A DNA stretch of 64,000 nt from Delftia acidovorans. Lineage in GTDB: Bacteria; Pseudomonadota; Gammaproteobacteria; Burkholderiales; Burkholderiaceae_C. Each line of letters starts with the position of its first letter. The first letter of the stretch is position 1. The notes beneath the pieces were generated by a model. It had not been told where the DNA came from. It searched no databases and saw only the letters and a program-made list of their open reading frames with translations. Where the stretch lies: the NCBI GenBank assembly GCA_031286585.1, contig JAITUC010000027.1, positions 1-64,000 of the forward strand. The letters run 5' to 3'. A program made the translations under genes and the position numbers. This document shows positions 1-9,414 of the stretch, piece after piece.

Positions 1-1
1 G

Positions 2-934
2 GCCAGTTCGCGGGTGGAGGACGTGCTGCCCCTGCTCGCGGAAGCCACGGCGCCGTCCCTGCTCATTGTGGATTCCGTGCAGACCCTGACCTCGGACGCG
101 GCCGAAGGTCTGCCCGGCAACGTCAGCCAGGTGCGGGCCGTGGCCACGGAACTGGTGGAAGCCTGCAAGCGTTCGGGCGCAACCGTCATCCTGGTGGGGC
201 ACGTGACCAAGGACGGCGTTCTGGCCGGGCCGCGCCTTCTGGAGCACCTGGTGGACGTGGTCATTTCCCTGGAGGGCGACCGGCGCCAGTTGTTCCGCCT
301 CTTGCGGGTGCTCAAAAACCGTTACGGACCCAACGAGGAACTCCTCGTTTTCCGCATGGCCCGCCAAGGCCTGGAAGTCGTGGACGATCCGGCCACCTTC
401 TTTCTCGGCGCGCGCGACGCTTCGCTTCCGGGCGCGGCCGTGGTCATGGCCGTGGACGGCGGGCGCCCGCTGGCCGTGGAAGTCCAGGCCCTGGTCACGC
501 GCAGCTACCTGACCATCCCCCGGCGCACCGGCCTGGGATTTGACACGAACCGCCTGCATCTCCTGCTGGCCGTGCTGGAAAAGCGCCTGCGCCTGAACTT
601 CGGCCAGGTGGACATTTACGCCAAGATCGGCGGCGGCGTGAAGTTGACGGAGCCGGGTATGGATCTTGCACTGGTTGCGGCGATCCTGTCGAGTTTTTAT
701 GACATTCCCTTGCCCGAACGGGCCGTGTCGTGGGGGGAAGTGGATCTCAACGGCCAAATCCGCCCGGTGCACGGGCATGCGATCCGCCTGGCCCAGGCCC
801 GCCGCCTGGGTTATGACCCCATCCTGCATCCGGTGCAGGATCCGGTTCGGGCTAAAGACGGCGTCGCCACGGTGACGGACATGCAAAACCGCCTGTTCCG
901 CAAGAAACCGGCGGCCGGAGGCATCACGCTATGA
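2..934 (+). CDS. radA: RadA/Sms DNA repair ATPase, C-terminal part (5' truncated by window)
   Basis: RadA processes branched recombination intermediates. The reading frame is open from the first codon, so the zinc finger and Walker A lie outside the window. What remains is the end of the RecA-like core, with a Walker B-like stretch (LLIVDSVQ), the RadA signature as KNRYGPNEE (usually KNRFG; here F is Tyr), and the Lon-like C-terminal domain (GGGVKLTEPGMDLA, GEVDLNGQIRPV). The stop overlaps the clpS start (ATGA), so the two are probably cotranscribed. Codon use (AAA/AAG and GAA/GAG mixed) and protein style resemble Desulfovibrio-type deltaproteobacteria rather than the betaproteobacterial genes further right. 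That assignment is by recognition, not by search. Confidence 0.9.
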   Translation, partial: ASSRVEDVLPLLAEATAPSLLIVDSVQTLTSDAAEGLPGNVSQVRAVATELVEACKRSGATVILVGHVTKDGVLAGPRLLEHLVDVVISLEGDRRQLFRLLRVLKNRYGPNEELLVFRMARQGLEVVDDPATFFLGARDASLPGAAVVMAVDGGRPLAVEVQALVTRSYLTIPRRTGLGFDTNRLHLLLAVLEKRLRLNFGQVDIYAKIGGGVKLTEPGMDLALVAAILSSFYDIPLPERAVSWGEVDLNGQIRPVHGHAIRLAQARRLGYDPILHPVQDPVRAKDGVATVTDMQNRLFRKKPAAGGITL

Positions 935-1251
935 GCCGCGCAGCCACGCGCCGGAGTACGCAGCCGGCCGCGGACACGATCGACGAGGAATCGCCGCAAG
1001 AACCCAACTTGTACCGGGTGCTGCTGCACAACGACGATTACACGACCATGGAATTCGTGGTGATCATCCTGATGGAAGTCTTCCGGAAAACGGGCGACGA
1101 AGCCACGGTCATCATGCTGGCGATACATAAGCGCGGCCTGGGCCAATGCGGCGTCTATCCGCTGGAAATCGCGGAAACCAAGGTGTCGGAAGTTCACCGC
1201 CGGGCCAGGGAAGCGAATTTCCCGCTCCGGTGTACGATTGAGGAGGTTTAA
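931..1251 (+). CDS. clpS: ClpS adaptor for ClpAP
   Basis: ClpS binds N-degron substrates and the N-domain of ClpA and hands substrates to the ClpAP protease. The 106-residue protein has a variable 25-residue N-terminal tail and then the ClpS core: the substrate-pocket segment LHNDDYTTMEFVV, a central helix with the family-conserved His (AIHKRGLGQCGVYP) and EIAETKV. The variant wording of these motifs is closer to deltaproteobacterial ClpS than to the Burkholderiales form, in line with radA upstream. It overlaps radA by 4 bases, and its end carries the clpA ribosome binding site (aggagg at 1241-1246). Confidence 0.93.
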   Translation: MSRAATRRSTQPAADTIDEESPQEPNLYRVLLHNDDYTTMEFVVIILMEVFRKTGDEATVIMLAIHKRGLGQCGVYPLEIAETKVSEVHRRAREANFPLRCTIEEV

Positions 1252-1254
1252 GCC

Positions 1255-3540
1255 ATGATCGGCGAGCAGTTGCAGCGGGCTCTGGCTGTCGCGGTCAACG
1301 AGGTGCGGCGGCGGCGGCACGAATACCTGACGCTGGAGCACGTGTTGTTCGGCATCGTGTCCTCTCCGGCCGGCCGGGGCATCATTGACGGCTGCGGCGG
1401 CGACGCGGCGGCCTTGCAACGGCGGCTGGAAGAATTTTTCGCCACGTACATGGACACGCTGCCCGAAGGTCAGCCCGGCGACGTCGTCCAGACCATGGCC
1501 GTGCAGCGCGTACTGGACGGCGCGCTCGCCCACATCCACACGGCCGGGCGCAAGCAGATCGAAGTCGGCGACGTGCTGGCCGGAATCTTTGAGGAAGACG
1601 CGTCCTGGGCCGCCTATTACCTGAAAAAGGAACGGCTGACCCGCCTTGGCGTACTGGAATACATTTCGCACGACCGGCCGGGAACGGAAGAAGAAAGCGA
1701 AGCGGCGCCTCGGGAAGCCGACGCACTCGCCCGCTACACGGTGGATCTGGTGGCCAAGGCCAGGGCCGGCGGCATCGATCCGCTGATCGGCCGGGAGGCC
1801 GAAGTCACGCGCTGCATCGAGGTGCTGGCCAGGCGGCGCAAGAACAATCCGCTTTTGGTGGGCGAACCGGGCACGGGCAAAACCGCGATCATCGAAGGTC
1901 TGGCCCTGCGCATGATGGGGGGCGACGTGCCCAAAGCGTTCCGCAAGGCCAGCCTGTTCACCCTGGATTTCGGGGCCGTGCTGGCCGGCGCCCGCTACCG
2001 GGGAGATTTCGAGGGCCGGATCAAGAGCGTGGTGAGCGCGCTCCTGGCCATCCCCGGCGCCATCCTGTTCATTGACGAAATCCACACCATCGTGGGCGCG
2101 GGCGCCACCAGCGGCAGCAGCCTGGACGCCTCGAACCTGCTCAAGCCGGTTCTGGCCGCCGGCGCCTTGCGCTGCATCGGTTCGACCACGCACGAGGAAT
2201 ACCGCAACCACCTGGAAAAAGACCGGGCGCTGGCCCGGCGCTTCCAGCGCATTGACATCGCCGAGCCGTCCGAAGAAACGTGCCTGGACATCCTGCGCGG
2301 CCTGCAACAGCGCTATGCCGACTACCACCATGTGCGCTACGCTCCCGAGGCCTTGCAGGCGGCCGTGGAGCTGTCGGCCCGGCATCTTCAGGACCGGCTG
2401 CTGCCGGACAAGGCCATCGACGTCATGGACGAGGCCGGAGCTTCCGTGCGCCTGCGCGAGAACTCATCCGCCCGCGCGGCCGTCACCCGGCGCGACGTGG
2501 AACAGGGGGTGGCCCGGATGGCTGGCATCCCGGAAAGCACGGTCAGCCACCATGAACGCGAAGGCCTGGCCCGGCTGCGGGAAGAACTCGCGGCCCGCAT
2601 CTTCGGCCAGAAAGAAGCCGTGGATCTGACGGTCAAAGCCGTCCTGCGCTCCAGAGCCGGCCTCAAGCCGGCCGTCCGGCCCACGGGCAGCTTTTTATTC
2701 TACGGCCCGACCGGCGTGGGCAAGACCGAACTGGCCAAACAAATAGCCGAATGCCTGGGCATCACCTTTCTGCGCTTCGACATGAGCGAATACATGGAAA
2801 AACATGCCGTGTCGCGCCTGATCGGCGCGCCTCCGGGCTATGTGGGCTTCGACCAGGGCGGTCTGCTTACCGAGGCCGTGACCAAGAAGCCGCACTCGGT
2901 GCTGCTGCTCGACGAAATCGAGAAGGCGCATCCGGACATCTTCAACGTGCTGCTGCAGGTCATGGACCACGGCACGCTGACGGACAACAACGGGCGCAAG
3001 GCCGATTTCCGCAACGTGATCCTCATCATGACCACGAACGCGGGTGCCGAGACCATCAACAAGGCCTCGATCGGCTTCACCAACCCGCGCCAGGCCGGCG
3101 ACGAGATGGGCGACATCAAGCGCCTGTTCACGCCGGAGTTCCGCAACCGTCTGGACGCCATCGTCAGCTTCAAGCCGCTGGACGAGCAGGTCATCCTGCG
3201 CGTGGTCGACAAGTTCCTGCTCCAACTGGAGCAGCAACTGGCCGAAAAGCGCGTGGAGGTCACCTTCACCGATGCGCTGCGCAAGCACCTGGCCAAGAAG
3301 GGCTTCGATCCGCTCATGGGCGCACGCCCCATGCAGCGCCTGATCCAGGACACCATCCGGCGTTCGCTGGCCGACGAGCTGCTGTTCGGGCAACTGGTCG
3401 ATGGTGGCCGCCTGGAAGTGGACTGGGTGGCCGACGCCGACGATGCCGACAAGGGCGAAGTCAAGCTCGACATCACGCCCCAGCCCAAGCAGGACCCGGC
3501 TTCCGAGCCGGCCGAGCCCAAAGAGGCCACTGCCGATTGA
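1255..3540 (+). CDS. clpA: ClpA, ATPase subunit of ClpAP protease; apparent hybrid gene
   Basis: ClpA is the AAA+ unfoldase that feeds ClpP. The 761 residues show the double ClpN repeat (about 1-145), AAA-1 with Walker A GEPGTGKT at 203-210, and AAA-2 with Walker A GPTGVGKT at 484-491, then the D2-small domain. The start follows a strong AGGAGG. The protein changes character near the second Walker motif. Up to about 2760, Lys codons AAA and AAG are mixed and the wording is Desulfovibrio-like. From about 2880 the sequence ([19 protein letters not shown], [18 protein letters not shown]) is the Comamonadaceae ClpA, with AAG almost exclusively. The switch sits within the DMSEYMEKH...[10 protein letters not shown] block, which is nearly invariant across bacteria. 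The frame is intact, so the hybrid could work, but an assembly join is equally plausible. Confidence 0.93.
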   Translation: MIGEQLQRALAVAVNEVRRRRHEYLTLEHVLFGIVSSPAGRGIIDGCGGDAAALQRRLEEFFATYMDTLPEGQPGDVVQTMAVQRVLDGALAHIHTAGRKQIEVGDVLAGIFEEDASWAAYYLKKERLTRLGVLEYISHDRPGTEEESEAAPREADALARYTVDLVAKARAGGIDPLIGREAEVTRCIEVLARRRKNNPLLVGEPGTGKTAIIEGLALRMMGGDVPKAFRKASLFTLDFGAVLAGARYRGDFEGRIKSVVSALLAIPGAILFIDEIHTIVGAGATSGSSLDASNLLKPVLAAGALRCIGSTTHEEYRNHLEKDRALARRFQRIDIAEPSEETCLDILRGLQQRYADYHHVRYAPEALQAAVELSARHLQDRLLPDKAIDVMDEAGASVRLRENSSARAAVTRRDVEQGVARMAGIPESTVSHHEREGLARLREELAARIFGQKEAVDLTVKAVLRSRAGLKPAVRPTGSFLFYGPTGVGKTELAKQIAECLGITFLRFDMSEYMEKHAVSRLIGAPPGYVGFDQGGLLTEAVTKKPHSVLLLDEIEKAHPDIFNVLLQVMDHGTLTDNNGRKADFRNVILIMTTNAGAETINKASIGFTNPRQAGDEMGDIKRLFTPEFRNRLDAIVSFKPLDEQVILRVVDKFLLQLEQQLAEKRVEVTFTDALRKHLAKKGFDPLMGARPMQRLIQDTIRRSLADELLFGQLVDGGRLEVDWVADADDADKGEVKLDITPQPKQDPASEPAEPKEATAD

Positions 3541-3566
3541 TGTGCATCTTCTGATGCCCGTTGCAC

Positions 3567-3602
3567 AAGCCGACAGCCTTTTCTGGCTGCCGGCTTTTTC
3601 TT
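3567..3602 (+). terminator. Rho-independent terminator after clpA
   Basis: A 12-bp stem (aagccgacagcc / ggctgccggctt, one mismatch) with a 6-base loop is followed by a T-rich tract. It lies 27 bases after the clpA stop and separates clpA from cls. Confidence 0.8.
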
Positions 3603-3625
3603 TTGTTCCGCTCTAGGGGATACCT

Positions 3626-5080
3626 GTGGATTGGCTTCGCCAGCATCTGACCCACGAGAACGCTCTGCTGCTGCTGTCACTTACCTGGTCGGTCTACGTG
3701 GTGATCGTGGCGATGTGGATTCTTCTGCAGCGCAGTGCGCCCGTGGCCACGCTGAGCTGGCTGCTTTCCATGGCACTGATTCCCGTGGGCGGGCTGGCCA
3801 TTTACTACTTCTTCGGCCCGCAGCGGCTCAAGCGCCAGCGCATCAAGCGTCTGCGTGCGCGCAAGACATCGCGTGTGCGGACAGGCGTGCAGCGCCTGCG
3901 CGAGCGCATGCCTGGCGGCTCGGAGCGCCTGCACCAGGTCGCGCGGCTGGTGGCTGCCACCAGCGACTTTCCCGTGAGCACGGCCGCCGACCTGCGGCTG
4001 CTGGTGGGCGGCGCTGCCACCTTCGACGCCATCATCGAGGCGGTGAACGCGGCGCGCCACCACATCCACCTCGAGTACTACATCTTCGAGCCGGACCAGA
4101 CCGGCACGGCCTTGCGCGACCTGCTGATAGAGCGGGCCCGCGCAGGCATACAGGTGCGCCTGCTGGTCGATGCGCTGGGCTCCAAGAAGCTGGGACGGCG
4201 TTTTTTGCAGCCGCTGGAAGAGGCGGGCGCCGAGGTCGCGATGTTCCATGGCTCCAAGATCGGCCGGCGCCTGCGCCCGGTCATCAACTTCCGCACCCAT
4301 CGCAAGATTCTGGTGTGCGATGGCAAGGTCGGCTTCACGGGTGGCGTCAACGTCACCGACGAAGAAAACGCGCGCGTCATGGTCGATGCCTACCACGATG
4401 TCCACCTGCGCCTGGAAGGCGCCGTGGTCAACTGGCTGCAGACCGTCTTCCTGGAAGACTGGGCCTATGCGCTGGAAAAGGATCCCAAGAACGAACCCGA
4501 AGACATAGACCTGCTGCTGCCCGATGCCGCCGAAGGCCCGCTGCCGGTGCAGATCATCACCTCCGGTCCCGACAACGGCCTGCAGGCCATCTACCGCGCG
4601 CACCTGGCGGCCATCAACGCTGCCGAGGAACGTGTGTGGCTGACCACGCCTTATTTCGTACCGACCGAGGCCGCGCTGGCCGCGCTCACCAATGCCTCGC
4701 TGCGCGGTGTCGATGTGCAGTTGCTGGTGCCGCGCCGTTCGGACTCGGCCCTGGTCACGGCGGCCGCGCGCTCCTACTACGACGAGCTGATCCGCTGCGG
4801 CGTGCGTGTCTACGAGTACAAGGCACGCATGCTCCACTCCAAGACCCTGGTGGTGGACGACAACATCGCCATCATCGGCACGGCCAACTTCGACTACCGC
4901 AGCTTCTTCCTGAACTACGAGGTCTGCGCCATCGCCTACGGGCCTGCGCTCAATGGCGACTTGGCCAGGCAGTTCGAGGCCGATCTGGAGCAGGCCCAGC
5001 GCGTGCACTTCAAGCGCGACCTGGGCTTTGCGCTTCGCCTGTTCGACTCGGGCGCGCGGCTGTGTTCGCCCCTGCTGTGA
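3626..5080 (+). CDS. cls: Cardiolipin synthase (phospholipase D family)
   Basis: This inner-membrane enzyme condenses two phosphatidylglycerols into cardiolipin. The 484-residue length matches ClsA-type synthases. There are two N-terminal membrane segments (about 12-35 and 42-65), a basic linker, and two PLD domains, each with an HKD motif: HRKILVCDGKVGFTGG near residue 225 and HSKTLVVDDNIAIIGTANFD near residue 404. Start is GTG at 3626 behind aggggat. The gene stands alone between the clpA terminator and sbcB. From here rightward codon use is uniformly Burkholderiales-like. Confidence 0.93.
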   Translation: MDWLRQHLTHENALLLLSLTWSVYVVIVAMWILLQRSAPVATLSWLLSMALIPVGGLAIYYFFGPQRLKRQRIKRLRARKTSRVRTGVQRLRERMPGGSERLHQVARLVAATSDFPVSTAADLRLLVGGAATFDAIIEAVNAARHHIHLEYYIFEPDQTGTALRDLLIERARAGIQVRLLVDALGSKKLGRRFLQPLEEAGAEVAMFHGSKIGRRLRPVINFRTHRKILVCDGKVGFTGGVNVTDEENARVMVDAYHDVHLRLEGAVVNWLQTVFLEDWAYALEKDPKNEPEDIDLLLPDAAEGPLPVQIITSGPDNGLQAIYRAHLAAINAAEERVWLTTPYFVPTEAALAALTNASLRGVDVQLLVPRRSDSALVTAAARSYYDELIRCGVRVYEYKARMLHSKTLVVDDNIAIIGTANFDYRSFFLNYEVCAIAYGPALNGDLARQFEADLEQAQRVHFKRDLGFALRLFDSGARLCSPLL

Positions 5081-5116
5081 GGGCCGGTGGCCCGTTTTCG
5101 CAGGCATACTCGCCCG

Positions 5117-6556
5117 ATGGCCCATACCTTCTTCTGGCACGACTACGAGACCTTCGGCGCCCAGCCGCGCTATGACCGGCCCGCGCAATTCGCGGGCATC
5201 CGCACGGATGCGGAACTCAACGAGATCGGCGAGCCCGTCATGTGGTACTGCCAGCCGGCAGGCGACTACCTGCCCGATCCGCAGTCCTGCCTTATCACCG
5301 GCATCACCCCCCAGCAATGCCTGGAGCAGGGCATGCCCGAGGCCCGGTTCGCCGCCTGCATCGAGGCAGAACTGGCCCAGGCCGGCACCGTGGGCGTGGG
5401 CTACAACACCATACGCTTCGACGACGAGATCACGCGCTTCATGTTCTGGCGCAACCTCATCGACCCCTACGCACGCGAATGGCAAAACGGCTGCGGGCGC
5501 TGGGACCTGCTCGACGTGGTGCGCATGGTCTATGCGCTGCGCCCCGAAGGCATTGTCTGGCCGAAAAAGGAGGATGGATCTCCGAGCTTCAAGCTCGAGG
5601 ACCTGGCCCGCGCCAACGGCCTGCTGCACGAGAAGGCGCACGATGCGCTGTCCGACGTGCGCGCCACCATCGGGCTGGCGCGGCTGATCCGCAAGGTCCA
5701 GCCCCGATTGTTCGACTTCGCGTTCTCGCTGCACAAGAAGGACCGCGTGCTGCAGGAAATGGGCCTTCCGGCCGAGCCCGCCCACGCCAGGCCCTTCCTG
5801 CATGTCAGCGGCATGATCCGGCCCGAGCGCGGCTGCATCACCGTCATGTGGCCGCTGGCCACGCACCCCACCAACAAGAACGAAATCATCTGCTGGGATC
5901 TGACGCAGGACCCGTCCGAGCTGGCCTCCATCGACGTGGACACGTTGCGCCTGCGCCTTTTCTCGCGCGCGGCCGACCTGCCCGAGGGCGTGCAGCGACT
6001 GCCCATCAAGAGCATCCACATCAACAAGTCGCCCATGGTGGTGGGAAGCCTCAAGACCCTGAGCCCGGCCATGGCAGGGCAATGGGGCATCGACGTGGAG
6101 CAGTGCCTGCAGCACGCGGCCATTGCACGGGACCTGCCCGACATGAGTGCGCTGTGGCGCGCCGTCCACCAGCGACCCGCCATGGAAGGGCTGGACGCCG
6201 ACCAGGACCTGTACGGCGGCTTCGTGGGCAACGAGGACCGGCGCCGTCTCAACCACCTGCGCAGCCTGTCCGCGCAGGAACTGGCGCTGGACCGCACGGG
6301 CTTCGACGATGCGCGCCTGACCGAGCTGCTGTTCCGCTACCGTGCCCGCAACTTCCCCGCCAGCCTGAACCCGGCCGAGCGGCGGCGCTGGCTGCAGCAC
6401 TGCGCGGCCTGCCTGATCGAAGGCAAGGGCGGCGCACGCACGGCCGAGCAGATGTTTGCCATGGTGGACCAGCTATCCGAGAGTGCAGACGAGCGCGGCG
6501 AGGAAATTCTGGGGGCGCTGTATGACTATGCGGAAGCCATCATGCCGGAGGTGTAG
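5117..6556 (+). CDS. sbcB: Exonuclease I (SbcB)
   Basis: This single-strand-specific 3'-5' exonuclease acts in recombination and mismatch repair. The protein is 479 residues. It opens with the DnaQ-fold active-site motif HDYETFG and continues with RPAQFAGIRTDAELNEIGEP, GYNTIRFDDE and HDALSDVRAT (the last carboxylates), then the ExoI C-terminal SH3-like and helical regions. I chose ATG 5117, which gives MAHTFFWHDYETFG as in characterised homologues. An in-frame GTG at 5087 would only add an Arg-rich stub. Confidence 0.93.
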   Translation: MAHTFFWHDYETFGAQPRYDRPAQFAGIRTDAELNEIGEPVMWYCQPAGDYLPDPQSCLITGITPQQCLEQGMPEARFAACIEAELAQAGTVGVGYNTIRFDDEITRFMFWRNLIDPYAREWQNGCGRWDLLDVVRMVYALRPEGIVWPKKEDGSPSFKLEDLARANGLLHEKAHDALSDVRATIGLARLIRKVQPRLFDFAFSLHKKDRVLQEMGLPAEPAHARPFLHVSGMIRPERGCITVMWPLATHPTNKNEIICWDLTQDPSELASIDVDTLRLRLFSRAADLPEGVQRLPIKSIHINKSPMVVGSLKTLSPAMAGQWGIDVEQCLQHAAIARDLPDMSALWRAVHQRPAMEGLDADQDLYGGFVGNEDRRRLNHLRSLSAQELALDRTGFDDARLTELLFRYRARNFPASLNPAERRRWLQHCAACLIEGKGGARTAEQMFAMVDQLSESADERGEEILGALYDYAEAIMPEV

Positions 6557-6740
6557 AAGAAGCACCCCTGAGAGGCTGCACCGCTTCCCCCGGTTGCACG
6601 GCGCCTCTCTACTCGCTGCGCGAGGGAGGGGGACGACACCCTCGGTGCGGGAGAGGCCCTTGCTCGGTGTCCCTCGCTTTGGGCCACGCCAGTTTTATAG
6701 GCAGCGTTTGAGAAGTTGCTTCTGCGCTGATGGGCGAACA

Positions 6741-7970
6741 TCAGCCAAAGAACTTGTAGCAGACCACGATGGCGGCGACCACGCCGGCCAGTTCGGCGAT
6801 GAGGGCGCAGGGCACGGCGTGGCGGGCGCGCTGTATGCCTACGGCGCCGAAGTAGACGGCCAGGACGTAGAAGGTGGTCTCGGTGCTGCCCTGGATGGTG
6901 GCGGCCGTGAGGGCGGCGAAGCTGTCCACGCCCTGGGCCTGCATGGTTTCGATCAGCATGGCGCGTGCCGCGCTGCCCGAGAAGGGTTTGACCAGGGCCG
7001 TGGGCAGGGCATCCACGAAGCGGGCGTCCATGCCCAGGGCATCGACCACCCAGCGTATGCCCGACAGCGCATATTCCAGCGCGCCCGATGCGCGGAACAC
7101 GCCCACGGCGCAGAGCATGGCCACCAGGTAGGGCAGCAGGCCCTTGGCCACGTCAAAGCCTTCCTTGGCGCCCTCGATGAAGCTGTCGTAGACCGCGACC
7201 TTGCGCCAGGCGCCCAGGGTGACGAACAGCACGATCAGGGCAAACAGCGTCAGATTGCCCAGCAGCGATGACAACTGCGCCAGCGCGGCCGCCGACAGCG
7301 TGGCCAGAAAGGCCATGAAGCCCGCCAGCGCCAGGCCCAGCGGCAGCAGGTAGCCCAACACCACGGGGCTCCACAGCGGCAGCCTCTGCACCAGGGCCAC
7401 GGCCAGCAGGCCGACCAGGGTCGAGGCCGAGGTGGCCAGCAAAATCGGCAGAAAGACCAGGGTGGGATCGGGCGCGCCCTGCTGCATGCGGTACATGAAG
7501 ATGGTCACGGGCAGCAGGGTCAGCGAGGAGGCGTTGAGCACTAGGAACAGAATCTGCGCATTGGTGGCGGTGTCGGGCCGGGGATTGAGCTCCTGCAGCG
7601 AGCGCATGGCCTTCAGGCCCATGGGCGTGGCGGCGTTGTCCAGGCCCAGGCCGTTGGCGGCAAAGTTCAGCGTGATCAGCCCCAGGGCCGGATGGCCGCG
7701 CGGCACCTCGGGCATGAGCTTGGCGAACAGCGGGCCCAGCACGCGTGCCAGCCACTCCACCACGCCGGCCTTCTCGGCAATGCGCAGAAAGCCCAGCCAC
7801 AGCGTCAGCGTGCCGAACAGCAGCACCATGACCTCGACCGACAGCCTGGCCATGGCAAACAGCGCCTGCACCATGGCCGAGAAGATCCCGGCCTGGCCGC
7901 CGACCAGCCATTGCGCCAGCGCAGCCACGGCCGCCACCAGAAAAAAGCCCAGCCACAAGGCATTCAGCAT
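6741..7970 (-). CDS. Fused SpmA/SpmB-like nucleoside-recognition (Gate domain) membrane protein
   Basis: A 409-residue polytopic inner-membrane protein with two nucleoside-recognition (Gate) domains in tandem. The N-terminal half resembles SpmA (signature LGLITLNFAANGLGLDNAATP, shown here in part) and the C-terminal half resembles SpmB (FSGSAARAMLIE, QGSTETTFYVLAVYFGAVG). In Bacillus these are two separate spore maturation proteins; in non-sporulating proteobacteria fused forms occur and the transported substrate is unknown. Start ATG at 7970 is preceded by gaggga. The in-frame extension to 8120 overlaps the divergent VOC gene and looks non-coding. The function is therefore inferred only as membrane transport or gating. 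Confidence 0.82.
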   Translation of the reverse strand: MLNALWLGFFLVAAVAALAQWLVGGQAGIFSAMVQALFAMARLSVEVMVLLFGTLTLWLGFLRIAEKAGVVEWLARVLGPLFAKLMPEVPRGHPALGLITLNFAANGLGLDNAATPMGLKAMRSLQELNPRPDTATNAQILFLVLNASSLTLLPVTIFMYRMQQGAPDPTLVFLPILLATSASTLVGLLAVALVQRLPLWSPVVLGYLLPLGLALAGFMAFLATLSAAALAQLSSLLGNLTLFALIVLFVTLGAWRKVAVYDSFIEGAKEGFDVAKGLLPYLVAMLCAVGVFRASGALEYALSGIRWVVDALGMDARFVDALPTALVKPFSGSAARAMLIETMQAQGVDSFAALTAATIQGSTETTFYVLAVYFGAVGIQRARHAVPCALIAELAGVVAAIVVCYKFFG

Positions 7971-8118
7971 GGATTCCCGTCCCTCACGAGGCAATTGCAA
8001 GCCGCCATTGTGGGGCCAGCCGCAGGGCTTGCGGGCCAGGGCGGCAGGGCATTGACAGGGCTCCGTTATCCTCGCGGCCCCGTGGTCCGAGGACCGCACC
8101 ATTGCTGCAAAGGATTCC

Positions 8119-8514
8119 ATGCCCCAGGTGATAGGACAGGTGAGCGTCGCCGTGCGCGACTATGACGAGGCGCTGCGCTTTTATGTGGATGCGCTGGGCT
8201 TTGCGCTGATCGAGGACACCGCCCTGTCCGAAGGCAAGCGCTGGGTCACCGTGGCCCCGGGCGGCGGTGGTGTGCGCCTGCTGCTGGCCCGCGCCACGAA
8301 CGAGGAACAGGCCGCGCGCGTGGGCAACCAGACCGGCGGGCGCGTGTTCCTGTTCCTGCAGACCGACGACTGCCTGCGTGACTTCGAGGCCTACCGCTCG
8401 CGCGGCGTGCGCTTTGTGCAGGACCCCCAGCGCGAGCCGCACGGCACCGTGGCCGTGTTTGAAGACCTCTACGGCAATCTGTGGGATCTCATCGGGCCGA
8501 ATACGGTGCCCTGA
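8119..8514 (+). CDS. VOC (glyoxalase/bleomycin-resistance) family protein
   Basis: A 131-residue single vicinal-oxygen-chelate module pair. The first half begins IGQVSVAVRDYDEALRFYVD, and the second contains GRVFLFLQTDDCLRDFEAYRSRGV-type sequence and ends with the DLYGNLWDLIG signature. The family covers glyoxalases, dioxygenases and drug-binding proteins; nothing in the sequence fixes the substrate. It lies between the Spm-like gene (divergent) and tam (convergent). Confidence 0.85.
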   Translation: MPQVIGQVSVAVRDYDEALRFYVDALGFALIEDTALSEGKRWVTVAPGGGGVRLLLARATNEEQAARVGNQTGGRVFLFLQTDDCLRDFEAYRSRGVRFVQDPQREPHGTVAVFEDLYGNLWDLIGPNTVP

Positions 8515-8533
8515 GGGCTGAAGGCGCGCTGCT

Positions 8534-9307
8534 TCAGCGGCTGGCCACGATGAACAGCCGGGGGAAGGGCAGCAGCACCGTGCCATCTTCCAGCGCGGGG
8601 TAGGCCTGGGAGATGGCCTGCAGATAAGCTGCGTGGAAGACGGCCTTTTGCTCCTCATCCAGCGGCGCGACGAAGGGACGCAGCGCCGAACCCTTGAACC
8701 ACTCAACCACCGCAGCATGGCCGCCCGCCAGCGGGTGGAAGTAGGTGGTGCGCCAGACATCGACGTTGCTGCAGTGCGGGCGAAGCAGTGCGTAGTAGTA
8801 GTCCGCGCTGTGACGTGCAGGGTGGCGTACATCGCCAATCCTGGCGGCCCAGGGGCCGCTGGCAGCCACTTCGCGCGCCAGCCGGTGGGCTGGCTCTTCC
8901 AGGTTGTCCGGCGTCTGCACGGCCAGGCTGCCACCGGGGGCCAGTTGGCTGACGAGGCGCGGGTAAAGCTGCTGGTGGTCGGGCAGCCACTGCAGCGAGG
9001 CATTGGCCAGGATCACGTCCTGCGGCTGGTCGGGCTCCCAGGTGGCGATGTCGGCCAGCGAGAAGGCCGTGCCCGGCAGCCGCTTGCGTGCGGCATCCAG
9101 CATGTCCTCGGAATTGTCCAGTCCCGTCACGGTGGCCCCGGGGAAGCGCTGGGCCAGGACCTCGGTGGAGTTGCCGGGGCCGCAGCCCAGGTCCACGGCC
9201 AGCCGCACGGCGCGGTCAGGCAGATCGGGAATGGCCGCCACGAGGTCGCGCACGGGGCGCGTGCGTTCCTGCTCGAACGTTGTGTACTGCTTTGCGGACC
9301 AGGTCAT
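8534..9307 (-). CDS. tam: Trans-aconitate 2-methyltransferase
   Basis: A SAM-dependent cytoplasmic methyltransferase that esterifies trans-aconitate, a toxic by-product of aconitase. It is 257 residues, the usual length. Motif I is LAVDLGCGPGNST, followed by LPGTAFSLADIATWEP and DVILANASLQWLPDH, which match the Tam subfamily rather than generic methyltransferases. The ATG at 9307 gives the family start MTWSAKQYTTFE behind gaaagg. An upstream in-frame ATG would run through the region shared with the divergent LysR gene. Confidence 0.88.
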   Translation of the reverse strand: MTWSAKQYTTFEQERTRPVRDLVAAIPDLPDRAVRLAVDLGCGPGNSTEVLAQRFPGATVTGLDNSEDMLDAARKRLPGTAFSLADIATWEPDQPQDVILANASLQWLPDHQQLYPRLVSQLAPGGSLAVQTPDNLEEPAHRLAREVAASGPWAARIGDVRHPARHSADYYYALLRPHCSNVDVWRTTYFHPLAGGHAAVVEWFKGSALRPFVAPLDEEQKAVFHAAYLQAISQAYPALEDGTVLLPFPRLFIVASR

Positions 9308-9366
9308 CGTGTTGCCTTTCAGGTAGCTGTGTTTGTGGGGCGCGAGCGTAAATCCGTCCATCCATG

Positions 9367-9383
9367 ATTGCAAATGCCACAAT
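9367..9383. promoter_or_regulatory. Candidate LysR operator (ATTG-N9-CAAT)
   Basis: The imperfect dyad ATTGcaaatgccaCAAT lies between divergent tam and the LysR gene. A regulatory role fits only if the LysR gene starts at GTG 9415, as chosen here. Confidence 0.35.
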
Positions 9384-9414
9384 TGAAGTCTTCCCATACC
9401 TTGAAAGTATTGAT

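Noticed and set aside
3677..6400. 907-codon open frame on the minus strand
   Set aside because: It is exactly antisense to cls and sbcB, which have clear catalytic motifs; its His/Gly/Gln/Arg-rich composition is typical of GC-rich shadow frames.
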